Positions 45,607-54,441 of a DNA stretch of 64,000 nucleotides are shown here, piece after piece; within the stretch, counting starts at the first letter, position 1, and each line of letters starts with the position of its first letter. The notes below the pieces were generated by a model that was not told where the DNA came from, searched no databases, and worked only from the letters and a program-made list of their open reading frames with translations. The stretch covers positions 496,001 to 560,000 of the forward strand of contig NZ_MYFO02000002.1 of NCBI RefSeq assembly GCF_004514475.2, read 5' to 3'. Position numbers and translations under genes: made by a program. The DNA comes from Paenibacillus athensensis (GTDB lineage Bacteria; Bacillota; Bacilli; Paenibacillales; NBRC-103111).

Positions 45607-46952
45607 AGCTGCGCGAGCAATTAACGGTGCTGTATCACTTCATGCTCACCCGCAGCCGTCACTGGAGCGGCCGCAGCGAGCTGGAGCACTGGCAGGAAGC
45701 GCGCATCCGCACGCATATCGAACGCGTGCGCAGCGCTTCGCCGTTTTACCGCGAGCTGTGGGCCGGTCGGCCGGCCGCTGAATGGCGGACATTTCCGACG
45801 ATTGCCAAAGCCGAGATGATGGCGCATTTCGACGCGCTCAATACGGTCGGTCTGCGCCGGGAGGAGGCTTGGGCCGCTGCAGTCGAAGCCGAGCGTACCC
45901 GCGGTACGGCTCCGGAGCAACGCGGCTGCGCAGTCGGCTTGTCGTCAGGCACATCGGGCAGCCGGGGGCTGTTCGTGGTCAGCCGCAAGGAGCGACTCGC
46001 GTGGGCCGGTACGGTGCTGGCCAAGGTGCTGCCGGGCTCGCTTGTGCAAGCGCACCGCATCGCTTTTTTCCTGCGCGCCAACAATGAGCTATACGGTTCG
46101 GTCGGCAGTCGGCGCATCGCCTTTGATTTCTACGACCTGCTGCAGCCGTTCAGCGATCATATCCGCCGGCTAAACGAGCAAGCGCCGACACTGCTCGTGG
46201 CCCCGCCGTCCGTGCTGCGGCTGCTGGCGGCGGCGCTCCGCCGGGGCGCGCTGCGAATCGGGCCGCGCAAAATCGTCGCCGTCGCCGAAGCGCTCGATCC
46301 GCTGGATCGCGAGGAGATTGAAGCGGCGTTCGGCCAATTGCTGCACCAGGTCTATCAATGCACGGAAGGATTTCTGGCTGCGACCTGCGCCGAAGGACGG
46401 CTGCATATCAATGAAGATATCGTCCATATCCAGCAGGAGCCGCTGGATGCGGCGGCGCGCAAGTTCGTGCCGATCGTCACCGATTTTTCCCGTTTGGCCC
46501 AGCCGATCGTGCGTTACCGTCTGAACGACGTCCTCACGGCGGCGGCTGCGCCGTGCCGGTGCGGCTCGCCGCTGGCAGCGCTCGACGCCGTGGAGGGACG
46601 CTGCGACGATATGTGGTACGTTCCGGCTGGCAGCGGAGCGGGTCTTGTCCGGCTGTTCGCCGATTATATCAGCCGCGCCATCATCGGCGCTTGCGCCAAT
46701 CTCGAAGCCTATCGGGCCATTCAGCATGCGCCCGAACGCATCGAGATTGAACTGGCGGCGCCACCCGGGCAGCTGGCTGCTGCCGAGTCGGCCGTTCGGC
46801 AGGCCCTTGCGGCGCTATGCGCCCGCGTTGGCGGCAGATTGCCCGCCGAGCTGACGTTTGCGGCTTATCGGCCACCGGGAGGCGACCGCAAGCTGCGGCG
46901 CGTGGAGAGGAGGTTTGCTGTTGATGAAAGCCGCGATGCGATTGTGGAATAA
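45603..46952 (+). CDS. F390-synthetase-related adenylate-forming enzyme
   Basis: 449 residues. SSGTSGSRG at 114-122 is the phosphate-binding loop of adenylate-forming ligases, with YQCTEGFLAATC and VRYRLNDVL further on, as in PaaK/F390-synthetase-like proteins. It lacks a full-length acyl-CoA synthetase layout. The enzyme should activate a carboxylate as an acyl-AMP. GTG 45603 has GGAGG nine bases upstream and overlaps the preceding stop. The fifth gene of the operon; in context it would activate the acyl product or a precursor. Confidence 0.82.
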   Translation: MKLREQLTVLYHFMLTRSRHWSGRSELEHWQEARIRTHIERVRSASPFYRELWAGRPAAEWRTFPTIAKAEMMAHFDALNTVGLRREEAWAAAVEAERTRGTAPEQRGCAVGLSSGTSGSRGLFVVSRKERLAWAGTVLAKVLPGSLVQAHRIAFFLRANNELYGSVGSRRIAFDFYDLLQPFSDHIRRLNEQAPTLLVAPPSVLRLLAAALRRGALRIGPRKIVAVAEALDPLDREEIEAAFGQLLHQVYQCTEGFLAATCAEGRLHINEDIVHIQQEPLDAAARKFVPIVTDFSRLAQPIVRYRLNDVLTAAAAPCRCGSPLAALDAVEGRCDDMWYVPAGSGAGLVRLFADYISRAIIGACANLEAYRAIQHAPERIEIELAAPPGQLAAAESAVRQALAALCARVGGRLPAELTFAAYRPPGGDRKLRRVERRFAVDESRDAIVE

Positions 46953-48084
46953 CCTGTCCGCAGCGGAAAATGGCCCCGCATGGCTCGATACGACCGAGGG
47001 ACGCTACGCTCAAGCCTACTTGCAGCCGTTGCTTACATCGGGAAGCCGCGCGTTCGCGGCCAATATCGACACGCAGATCCTGCTGCTGGAGACGGCCGAT
47101 GCGATCGTGCCGGTTACGTTGAACGACAGGCAATACGACAGCTCCTACGTTGTCTCGCCGTATACGCATTATGTCAGCTATGCGATTCAAGAGCTGCAGC
47201 TGCTTCGCAATAAGCCGCTGGAGCTGCTGCTGGCCGGTTTGCTGCGCTCGCTGGGCCTCTTGTTCAAAGCCGCGGGCATCAACCGAACGGTGCAGCTCAA
47301 CAATTGGCTGCTTTCGACCAATTTATATCCGGCAAGCCTGACGCCCGATATGGCGCTGGAGGCTGCCGGTCTGCTGCAGGCCGCTTATCCCGACCATACG
47401 GTGATTTTTCGCTCCTTGTGCCGGACCTTGCACGGCCCGCTGCTTGACTCGCTGCGCGCCAGCGGTTTCCGGCTGGTGCCCAGCCGGCAAATCTATCTGT
47501 GGGAGCCGTCCCGGCTGAACTCGAAAGCCCGCTGGCTGCTCAAACGCGATCGCGCTTTACTGGAAACGCACGGCTACGAGCCGGTCGAGCATGAGCGCCT
47601 CGGCGAAACGGATGTACCCCGGCTGCTGGAGCTGTATAACCTGCTGTATCTGGACAAATATTCGCTGCACAATCCGCAGTTTACCGAGCGGTTTTTGCGG
47701 CAGGCGCTGCGCGAGCAAACGCTGCGCCTGCATGCGCTGCGCTGCCGGAAAAGCGGACGGATCGACGCCGTGCTGGGCTGTTATACGCGCGGCGGCATCA
47801 TGACGACCCCCGTATTCGGCTACGATACGTCGCTGCCTCAGGAGCTGGGACTGTATCGCATGTTGTCGGCTGAGCTGCTGCGGCTGGCGGCTGCCGGTCC
47901 ATACCTGCTTCACGAAAGCTCGGGAGCGGCGGAATTCAAGCGCAACCGCGGCGCTTTTGCCGACATTGAATATCTCGCTGTTTATGACCGGCATTTGCCT
48001 TTGCGCCGCAGGCTTGTCTGGAGCTTGCTGGAAGGCGTGCTCAACACGTTAGGCGTGCCTCTTATGAAAAAACGCAAATTATGA
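46924..48084 (+). CDS. GNAT-like acyltransferase
   Basis: 386 residues. The N-terminal half (about 1-170) has no motif I know. The C-terminal half looks like an acyl-CoA N-acyltransferase fold (VLGCYTRGGIMTTPVFGYD; LYRMLSAELLRLAA; HESSGAAEFKRNRG), similar to FemX/BioF2-type GNAT proteins. It may transfer the acyl group made by the operon to an amine, which is inference. GGAGG lies ten bases before ATG 46924; a TTG three bases upstream is also possible. It overlaps the preceding gene by 29 bases and ends just before a terminator. Confidence 0.72.
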   Translation: MKAAMRLWNNLSAAENGPAWLDTTEGRYAQAYLQPLLTSGSRAFAANIDTQILLLETADAIVPVTLNDRQYDSSYVVSPYTHYVSYAIQELQLLRNKPLELLLAGLLRSLGLLFKAAGINRTVQLNNWLLSTNLYPASLTPDMALEAAGLLQAAYPDHTVIFRSLCRTLHGPLLDSLRASGFRLVPSRQIYLWEPSRLNSKARWLLKRDRALLETHGYEPVEHERLGETDVPRLLELYNLLYLDKYSLHNPQFTERFLRQALREQTLRLHALRCRKSGRIDAVLGCYTRGGIMTTPVFGYDTSLPQELGLYRMLSAELLRLAAAGPYLLHESSGAAEFKRNRGAFADIEYLAVYDRHLPLRRRLVWSLLEGVLNTLGVPLMKKRKL

Positions 48085-48100
48085 ACCGAAAAGCCCCAAG

Positions 48101-48143
48101 CCGCGTCCAAGCTGATGAACAGTATACCTGGCGCGGTTTTTTT
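48101..48143 (+). terminator. Terminator of the six-gene operon
   Basis: CCGCG-T-CCA pairs with TGG-CGCGG around a 19-base loop, followed by seven Ts. Confidence 0.75.
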
Positions 48144-48190
48144 GATATTCTGATAGAGATTCTCCTGGGCTTGAAAATTTATAGAATGGT

Positions 48191-48217
48191 ATGCAACCTT
48201 ACCGGCGTTTCCGCCGT
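48191..48217 (+). promoter_or_regulatory. ECF-type promoter, probably autoregulated
   Basis: TGCAAC (AAC core) and CGTC are separated by 17 bases, the typical -35/-10 pattern of ECF sigma factors, 28 bases before the ECF sigma gene. Confidence 0.6.
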
Positions 48218-48245
48218 CAATAGGAATGCAAGAGGGGGGATCCCA

Positions 48246-48794
48246 GTGGTAGCACCCGAATTGGTCAAAGCCGCGCAAGCCGGCGACCGCGATGCTCTCA
48301 TAACCCTGTTGCGAGAAATTGAGGCCCATGTTTACCGGACCGCCTACTATATTCTCGGCAGCGAGCAGGATGCGATGGACGCTTCGCAGGAAGCTTTGAT
48401 CCGCATATATACAAAAATCGGCTCCTATGAAGAAAAGGCGCTTTTTAAAACATGGGTGCAGCGTATCGTAACGAATATTTGCATCGATAAGTTCCGCAAG
48501 ATGAAACCAACGGTGTCGATCGACGAGCACGAAATGGTGTTTGCGGCATCGCAAAATGTAGAAGAGGAAATGTTAACCGGCTATTTGGCGAAAGATATTC
48601 GGGAAGCGATCGACAAGCTCCCGGCTCACCACCGATCTGTGGTCGTGCTCCGATATTTGCAGGACTTTTCGTATCATGAAATCGCCGAGTCGCTCAATTT
48701 GCCTCTGAATACGGTGAAGTCTTATTTGTTTCGGGCGCGGCAGCAGTTGCAGACGCTGCTGCAGGATTATCAGAAAGGAGGTGTGCGGGGATGA
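48246..48794 (+). CDS. ECF-family RNA polymerase sigma factor
   Basis: 182 residues with region 2 (AYYILGSEQDAMDASQEALI) and region 4 (KLPAHHRSVVVLRYLQDFSY, then HEIAESLNLPLNTVKSYLFR). GTG 48246, with AGGGGGG eight bases upstream, is chosen over an upstream ATG inside the previous operon's 3' end. It overlaps the anti-sigma gene (ATGA), so the two are co-translated. It likely directs its own transcription from the AAC-N17-CGTC promoter and answers an envelope signal. Confidence 0.93.
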   Translation: MVAPELVKAAQAGDRDALITLLREIEAHVYRTAYYILGSEQDAMDASQEALIRIYTKIGSYEEKALFKTWVQRIVTNICIDKFRKMKPTVSIDEHEMVFAASQNVEEEMLTGYLAKDIREAIDKLPAHHRSVVVLRYLQDFSYHEIAESLNLPLNTVKSYLFRARQQLQTLLQDYQKGGVRG

Positions 48795-50074
48795 ACTGTC
48801 CTGAGGTGATGGAATTGATGCAACGACATTTGGATGAGGATTTGGATCAAAAAGAAGAAACTGAGCTGGCCGCTCATTTGCAGGGCTGTCTGGATTGCCG
48901 CTTGATGCTGGAACGGCTGCAGGAGCTGTCCGACGAGCTGGCGCAGCTGCCCAAGGTCATGCCGCCGTTCAGTCTGGTCGACTCGATATTGCCGCAGCTC
49001 GATGCCATTGATCGGCAGGCGGCAGGCCAGCCGGAGCCGTTTGCTGCGGCTGCGGGCGGCGCAGGGCGCGTCGATTCCGGCGATGTGACGGTGCTGCCGT
49101 TTGATAAGCCGGGCCGTGAGCGGCGTACGGGTTCGCCGATTTCCTGGAAGGTGGCGGGCGGCGTAGTCGCTGCCGGCTTGATCATCGGCCTGTTCGCTTT
49201 TAACGTCAATCAGCCGTCTACGCAAAATGCGGATATGGCTCCTGAGCTGGCGCGTTCGCAGGCCAAGATGGCCGACCAGCGTTCAGCGGCAGCAGCGACG
49301 GAGCAGCAGGAAGGCCAGAGCTACGGCTACACCTCGCAAGACCAGTCCGGCATCCACGAGAAGCAGGATGTTAACGGAAACGCATCGGCATCGGCAGGTG
49401 GCGGCTCGGCCGAAGGGTCGGGGACGATTTCGTCGACGGAAGCGCCGCAATTGGTTGAGCCGCAAGCGGTGAAGCCAGAGGCGTCCCTGCACTTTAGCGC
49501 CGATGCTCCCGCTTCCGAGCCCAGCCCTCCGGGCACGGCCCCGAGCGGCAAAGCCGGCGCGGCAAGCAAGCAGCCTTCCGCAAGCGCGGGAGCCGGCGCA
49601 AGCGGTGCAGACGCGTCCGGCGGCGAATCCGGCACGGCCGGCGCGTTGGCTGCGCCTGCGCCCGACAGCGGCGGCGGGGCAGCGGCGACGGATGGCGGCA
49701 CTATGGGCGCTTCGCCGGCAGCAGACGAAAGCCGGCGCGCTACGCTAGGCGCTTCCGGCGACTCGGCGGCTGGCGATGCGCCGCAGACGAAAGCCGGCAA
49801 GATGATGCTCGGTACAGCAGCGATCCCCACGACGCTGGCTTCGCCAAGCGGCATCTACGTGGCAGCGCTTGAGGACCGGCGCGTCGTGATTCGCCAAGCC
49901 GATTCGCAGGAGATTGTTTTTGCCTCCGAGCGCGTATGGAGCGATTCCGATACAGTGAGCTTGCTGGCATGGTCGCAGGACGACCGGCTGACATACAGCG
50001 TGGAAAGCGGTCAGGTTACGCAGGTGTTTACGATGGACGTCAAAGCGCATACCGAATCGCAAGCCAACAAATAA
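48791..50074 (+). CDS. Zinc-finger (ZAS) anti-sigma factor with long extracellular linker
   Basis: 427 residues. The N-terminal anti-sigma domain has HLQGCLDC (HxxxCxxC). One membrane helix (about 120-140) is followed by about 200 residues rich in Ala, Gly, Ser, Pro and Gln outside the membrane, and a small C-terminal beta-rich domain (SGIYVAALEDRRVVIRQADS). It should hold the ECF sigma factor inactive until proteolysis or a signal releases it. The long disordered linker suggests a wall-spanning sensor. Confidence 0.88.
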   Translation: MNCPEVMELMQRHLDEDLDQKEETELAAHLQGCLDCRLMLERLQELSDELAQLPKVMPPFSLVDSILPQLDAIDRQAAGQPEPFAAAAGGAGRVDSGDVTVLPFDKPGRERRTGSPISWKVAGGVVAAGLIIGLFAFNVNQPSTQNADMAPELARSQAKMADQRSAAAATEQQEGQSYGYTSQDQSGIHEKQDVNGNASASAGGGSAEGSGTISSTEAPQLVEPQAVKPEASLHFSADAPASEPSPPGTAPSGKAGAASKQPSASAGAGASGADASGGESGTAGALAAPAPDSGGGAAATDGGTMGASPAADESRRATLGASGDSAAGDAPQTKAGKMMLGTAAIPTTLASPSGIYVAALEDRRVVIRQADSQEIVFASERVWSDSDTVSLLAWSQDDRLTYSVESGQVTQVFTMDVKAHTESQANK

Positions 50075-50257
50075 TTGCTTGCGCGCATGCACCAAATGCC
50101 CGCAGGCGCGTATAGTGTAGTAAACGCTTTGCCCAGTCGTGAACGCTGCGATCGGGAGGTACGGTCACTCGGCATAAGGTTTCTAGAGCCTTGCGCCGGT
50201 GTTTAAATAGATGCGGTGCCCGGGAATGTTCCGGGATACTTGCTTCCATTTGCTCGG

Positions 50258-50305
50258 CAAAGGGATTGTGTTAAGCCCGAAAAGGGTTTTGACGCAATCC
50301 CTTTG
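50258..50305 (+). terminator. Large hairpin between the anti-sigma gene and holA
   Basis: CAAAGGGATTGTG pairs with CGCAATCCCTTTG, and an inner AAGCCC/GGGTTT stem extends it. The following sequence TTGTTGTTGG is only moderately T-rich. The right arm overlaps a candidate promoter. Confidence 0.6.
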
Positions 50306-50318
50306 TTGTTGGTAAGAT
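50289..50318 (+). promoter_or_regulatory. Candidate sigma-A promoter of holA
   Basis: TTGACG, an 18-base spacer and TAAGAT lie 21 bases before the holA ATG. The -35 lies in the right arm of the hairpin. Confidence 0.5.
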
Positions 50319-50338
50319 AAGCGAAAGAGGTGGAAGCG

Positions 50339-51358
50339 ATGGATGTCCGAAAAGCGGCCAAAGACCTACAAGCCGGCAACCCCGCGCCGGTTTACTTATG
50401 CTACGGGCCCGAGAAATACCGCATGCGCGAATTTATCCAGCTGCTTTCCGATTCGTTGTTTGACCCCGATATGAAGGAGTTCGCGGTCAGCAAATTCGAT
50501 CTGAGCGAAACGCCCTTGTCGCAGGTCATCGAGGACGCGGAGACGCTGCCGTTCATGGTGCCGCGCAAGCTGGTCATTGCGACCAATGCGCTGCTGTTCA
50601 CGGGAGCCAAGGAAAGCAACAAAATCGAGCATCACGTCGACCGTCTGCTCGATTATTTGAAGGCGCCGGCCGAGCACGCGATTATCGTGTTCACGGTCGA
50701 TGCGGACAAGCTGGATGAACGCAAAAAAATCGTCAAGGCGCTCAAGGAGCGCGAAGCGGCGGTGCCGTTCCCTACGCTGACGGCCGAGGAGCTGCTTCAG
50801 TGGGTGGCGCGCCGGGCGCAGCGGTTGGGATTTGCATTTGCTCCGGGCGCTGCCGAGCAGATTGCCATGTACACGGGCGGTAATTTGCAGGCGTTATCGG
50901 CCGAATTGGAAAAAATCTCGCTGTATGTCGGCGCCGGCGGCACAGCAACTTCGGCGGTTGTCGATCAGCTTGTGCCGCGCACGATTGAGCAGAACGTCTT
51001 CATGCTGATCGAGGATATCGTGCAGCTGCGGCTCGACCGCGCGTTTGTACTGCTCGAAGAGCTGTTGAAGATGAAGGAGGAGCCGATCAAAATTACGATG
51101 CTGATCGCCCGCCAGTTCCGGATCATGCTGCAAGTCAAAGAGCTTGGCAAGCAAGGCTACTCGCAGCAGCAGATGGCCTCGCAAATCGGGCTGCATCCGT
51201 TTGCCGTGCGCATCGCCGAAGGACAGGCCCGCCGGTTTGATCTGCCGCGGTTGTGCGCGATTCTCGCCCAGCTGGCCGATCTCGATTTTCAAATGAAAAG
51301 CGGCCGCATTGACAAGGTGCTGGGGCTGGAGCTGTTTTTGCTCAAGCTGGCGGCTTGA
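50339..51358 (+). CDS. holA: DNA polymerase III subunit delta
   Basis: 339 residues. PVYLCYGPEKYRMREFIQLL is the typical opening; there is no functional Walker A, as expected for delta. The C-terminal part (RQFRIMLQVKELGKQGYSQQ) is the clamp-loader collar region. HolA opens the sliding clamp during clamp loading. ATG 50339 sits eight bases after AAAGAGG; the GTG nine bases upstream is inside that site. The neighbour rpsT is convergent, as in Bacillus (yqeN-rpsT). Confidence 0.94.
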   Translation: MDVRKAAKDLQAGNPAPVYLCYGPEKYRMREFIQLLSDSLFDPDMKEFAVSKFDLSETPLSQVIEDAETLPFMVPRKLVIATNALLFTGAKESNKIEHHVDRLLDYLKAPAEHAIIVFTVDADKLDERKKIVKALKEREAAVPFPTLTAEELLQWVARRAQRLGFAFAPGAAEQIAMYTGGNLQALSAELEKISLYVGAGGTATSAVVDQLVPRTIEQNVFMLIEDIVQLRLDRAFVLLEELLKMKEEPIKITMLIARQFRIMLQVKELGKQGYSQQQMASQIGLHPFAVRIAEGQARRFDLPRLCAILAQLADLDFQMKSGRIDKVLGLELFLLKLAA

Positions 51359-51371
51359 GCGGCGGCAAGCA

Positions 51372-51407
51372 ACCAAAAAAGTCCAGTTCTCATCGAGAAC
51401 TGGACTT
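51372..51407 (-). terminator. Terminator between holA and rpsT, strong for rpsT
   Basis: A perfect 13-pair stem (AAGTCCAGTTCTC / GAGAACTGGACTT, three-base loop), followed on the minus strand by Ts. It probably also ends holA. Confidence 0.9.
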
Positions 51408-51434
51408 GCTTTGTCGCACGTATGTGTGTGAACC

Positions 51435-51704
51435 TTACGCTTGAGCCGAAAGAGCGTTCAGCTTTTTAGCCAGACGGGACTTCTTGCGGTTAGCGGCGTT
51501 TTTATGAATTAAACCTTTGGAAGCTGCTTGATCCAATTTCTTGGAAGCGTAAACGAGAGCTTCTTTGGCCGATTCAACGTTACTGCTTGCAGCTGTTTCG
51601 AAAGCTTTCACAGCGGTACGCAGTGCGGACTTTTGCGAAGCGTTGCGCTGACGGCGTTTCTCGCTCACTTTCACACGTTTGATAGCGGATTTAATATTTG
51701 GCAT
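51435..51704 (-). CDS. rpsT: 30S ribosomal protein S20
   Basis: 89 residues, basic and helical: [20 protein letters not shown] at the start, [10 protein letters not shown] in the middle and [19 protein letters not shown] near the end, matching S20. It binds 16S rRNA in the 30S body. AGGAGG precedes the ATG. It is transcribed alone from a promoter divergent to gpr. Confidence 0.97.
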   Translation of the reverse strand: MPNIKSAIKRVKVSEKRRQRNASQKSALRTAVKAFETAASSNVESAKEALVYASKKLDQAASKGLIHKNAANRKKSRLAKKLNALSAQA

Positions 51705-51772
51705 GGACGTTCACCTCCTACTTCACGAAACACGTTCAACGTTACTTTTCAGGTTCGCTGACAACTTTAGAT

Positions 51773-51801
51773 ATTCTACCATGCTGATTGGAAAATTGCA
51801 A
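51773..51801 (-). promoter_or_regulatory. Sigma-A promoter of rpsT
   Basis: On the minus strand TTGCAA, a 17-base spacer and TAGAAT, about 70 bases before the rpsT start. Confidence 0.7.
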
Positions 51802-51831
51802 GAGGTTCGTTTTGGCAAACGAAAGCTGCCG

Positions 51832-51862
51832 TGCATAACGCTTCAGGCTTCGTTGCACACTA
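51832..51862 (+). promoter_or_regulatory. Forespore (sigma G/F-type) promoter of gpr
   Basis: TGCATA, an 18-base spacer and CACACTA match the sigma G pattern (TGHATA / CATACTA, one difference) 35 bases before the gpr ATG. Confidence 0.65.
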
Positions 51863-51896
51863 AGCTATGCACGTTATCTGGAAAGGGGTTTATCCT

Positions 51897-52898
51897 ATGG
51901 AGGAGTTGCAAAGCTATTCCACGCATACCGACCTTGCGCTGGACGCCCGGGATCTGGCGACGGCTGCCAGTCGCGGCGAAGCCATCCCCGGCATCGAAAC
52001 GGAAACGAAACGGGAAAACGGCGTTCGGATTACCAAAATCAAGGTGCTGAACGAGGAGGGCTCGCGTGCTCTGGGCAAAATGCCGGGCCATTACATAACG
52101 ATTGAGGTGCCGGCTTTGCGGCAAAAGGACAGCGACCTGCAAAACCGGGTAGCGACCAAATTCGCTCAGGAATTCGAGCAATTTCTTGTAGATATCGGCA
52201 TCCGCAAAGACGCCAAGGTGCTGATTATCGGCTTGGGCAACTGGAATGTAACGCCGGACGCGCTCGGACCGCTGGTGGTCGAGAACGTGATGGTGACGCG
52301 GCACTACTTCGAGCTGATGCCGGATGATGTAGGCCCCGGCTATCGCCCGGTCAGCGCGGTCGCTCCCGGCGTGCTGGGCACGACAGGCATCGAGAGCAGC
52401 GATATCGTGCAGGGTATTGTTGAGAAGTCGCGGCCGGATCTGGTCATTGCCATTGACGCGCTGGCTTCGCGTTCGCTGGAACGGGTCAACACGACGATTC
52501 AGATTGCCGATACCGGCATTCATCCCGGCTCGGGCATCGGCAACAAGCGCAAGGGACTGACCAAGGAATCGCTTGGCGTCCCGGTAATAGCGATTGGCGT
52601 TCCCACCGTCGTGTACGCCTCGACGATCGTCAACAGCGCTTTTGATATGATGCGCAAGCATTTCAGCGAGCAGACCAGCAACACCGGGCAAATTCTCGGC
52701 ATGCTCGACAACATGCACGAGGAGGAGCGGCTGATGCTGGTCAAGGAAGTGCTCAATCCCGTCGGGCACGACCTGCTCGTAACGCCCAAAGAGATCGACG
52801 AGTTCATTGAAGATATCGCCAACATGATCGCCAGCGGTCTGAACGCTTCGCTGCACGACGCGGTGAGCGTGGACAATGTCGCGGCGTATACGCACTAG
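51897..52898 (+). CDS. gpr: Germination protease GPR
   Basis: 333 residues of the A25 aspartic-type protease family. YSTHTDLALDARDLA near the N-terminus resembles the propeptide cleavage region, IIGLGNWNVTPDALGP and AIDALASRSLERVN are core motifs. GPR is made as an inactive zymogen in the forespore and degrades small acid-soluble proteins in germination. ATG 51897 has AAAGGGG eight bases upstream; an in-frame ATG 30 bases earlier falls between promoter and ribosome site. gpr-spoIIP order is conserved. Confidence 0.95.
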   Translation: MEELQSYSTHTDLALDARDLATAASRGEAIPGIETETKRENGVRITKIKVLNEEGSRALGKMPGHYITIEVPALRQKDSDLQNRVATKFAQEFEQFLVDIGIRKDAKVLIIGLGNWNVTPDALGPLVVENVMVTRHYFELMPDDVGPGYRPVSAVAPGVLGTTGIESSDIVQGIVEKSRPDLVIAIDALASRSLERVNTTIQIADTGIHPGSGIGNKRKGLTKESLGVPVIAIGVPTVVYASTIVNSAFDMMRKHFSEQTSNTGQILGMLDNMHEEERLMLVKEVLNPVGHDLLVTPKEIDEFIEDIANMIASGLNASLHDAVSVDNVAAYTH

Positions 52899-53049
52899 CT
52901 TTTTACGGAATGGACTCTCATCTATCGGGGGTTCTTTCTTTTTTTATCGGCTTTTTGTCGGCAATTGCGAGATTCCAGGCGATTTGCGGTTCTAGTGAAG
53001 CGATCCGGTTCATAGAGTGAAAGTAAGATAGATTAGGAGGAATCACACT

Positions 53050-54324
53050 ATGAAATGGACATCCGCTACACTGAATCTCAGCCAAGTTCGCAAAACGTAC
53101 CAGAGCGCAAGCTCGATGGGCAAAACCTTTCTGCTGCTCAGCGTGGCTACCTTCCTGCTATTCGTGCTGCTGGGTGTCGGCGGCTTTGTGCAAGCCAGAT
53201 GGATGACGGCTTCGCCGGTTTCGTCGATGAAGGGGCTCGCCGCGTCGGTTTCCAATCAATTTTTCATTGATATGCTTGGTATGGAAGTGCCGCATCTCAA
53301 TCAGGACCATAAGAAGTTTACGTTTTCCCAGCACAACGTGTTTAATTTCGCCTTCCGGCTGATGACGGATATTAATCCGAATGATCCAAAAAGCTTGATC
53401 GCCAGCGAGGTCGCCGGCATGGACGCCGGCAAAACGACGCTGCTGATCGCCGGCAGCGCAACGAATCCGAGCGAGCCCGTGGAATACGGGCCGAAGCAGG
53501 GCGCGCTTGATGCCGAGCCTAAGGTTGAGCCGATGCCGTCCGCAACGCCCGACGTATCCCAGGAGCCGTCGGCAACGACGAACCCGGCAGCCGGAGCGGG
53601 AGCAGGCGCGGGCGCGCAAGCCGGTTCCGGATCTACCGCACAGCCGCCCAAAACAGCGGGCGCGAACATCGCGTTCATTTACCAGACGCATAGCAATGAA
53701 TCGTTTCTGCCGGAGCTTAAAGGCGTCACCGACCCGGACGAGGCTTACAGCGACAAGGTCAATATCATTTCCGTCGGCCAGCGGCTGGCGCAAAATCTCG
53801 AAAAGGACGGCATCGGCGCGGTGCATTCCAATACGATTTATCCCAGTACCGTACGCGGCTTCAAATATCCGTATTCCTATAAATACTCTGCGAAAACGCT
53901 GCAAGAGGCCATGTCGTCCCATCCCGATCTGACGTATTTCTTCGATATTCACCGCGATTCGGCGTCGCGCAAAAATACGACCGTGACGATCGGCGGCAAG
54001 GACTATGCGCAAATCTTTTTTATCGTAGGCGGCAAAAATCCGAATTGGAAAAAGAACGAGGAATTCGCTAATCAAATTCATCAGGTGCTGGAGGACAAGC
54101 ATCCGGGTCTGTCCAAGGGCATTCACGCCAAAACGGCAGCCGACGGCAACGGGCTGTACAATCAGGACGTATCGCCGAACAGCATTTTGATCGAGGTTGG
54201 CGGTCCGTATAACTCGCTGGAGGAGTGCTATCGCACGACCGATTGGCTGGCCGAGGCGATTTCCGAAGTGATTTTGAATGCCAAGAAGGTCGACGCTCCG
54301 GTAGCCTCGCCCAAGGTAAGCTGA
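53050..54324 (+). CDS. spoIIP: Stage II sporulation protein P
   Basis: 424 residues. A membrane helix (about 25-48) anchors the protein outside the mother-cell membrane. The catalytic SpoIIP domain (IAFIYQTHSNESFLPELKG; FDIHRDSASRKNTTVTIGGK; ILIEVGGPYNSLEECYRTTD) contains the zinc-binding His/Glu residues of an amidase and lytic transglycosylase used in forespore engulfment. A Pro/Ala/Gly linker (about 145-210) separates them. AGGAGG precedes the ATG. A CATAGAGT sequence at 53011 is a possible sigma E -10, without a clear -35. Confidence 0.95.
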   Translation: MKWTSATLNLSQVRKTYQSASSMGKTFLLLSVATFLLFVLLGVGGFVQARWMTASPVSSMKGLAASVSNQFFIDMLGMEVPHLNQDHKKFTFSQHNVFNFAFRLMTDINPNDPKSLIASEVAGMDAGKTTLLIAGSATNPSEPVEYGPKQGALDAEPKVEPMPSATPDVSQEPSATTNPAAGAGAGAGAQAGSGSTAQPPKTAGANIAFIYQTHSNESFLPELKGVTDPDEAYSDKVNIISVGQRLAQNLEKDGIGAVHSNTIYPSTVRGFKYPYSYKYSAKTLQEAMSSHPDLTYFFDIHRDSASRKNTTVTIGGKDYAQIFFIVGGKNPNWKKNEEFANQIHQVLEDKHPGLSKGIHAKTAADGNGLYNQDVSPNSILIEVGGPYNSLEECYRTTDWLAEAISEVILNAKKVDAPVASPKVS

Positions 54325-54441
54325 TACTCGCGACGCTTGTCGGAGCAAGGAGATGCCAGACAGTTCATGACATTGGCCCGGTTGCTGTGATCGCCGAACG
54401 TGCGTTGTTCAAGCTTGGAAGCCGTGGAGGAGGGAGTGGGC

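Noticed and set aside
50218-50235. Imperfect palindrome CCCGGGAA-TG-TTCCGGG
   Set aside because: Arms differ in length by one base and no promoter or gene start is close enough to give it a role.
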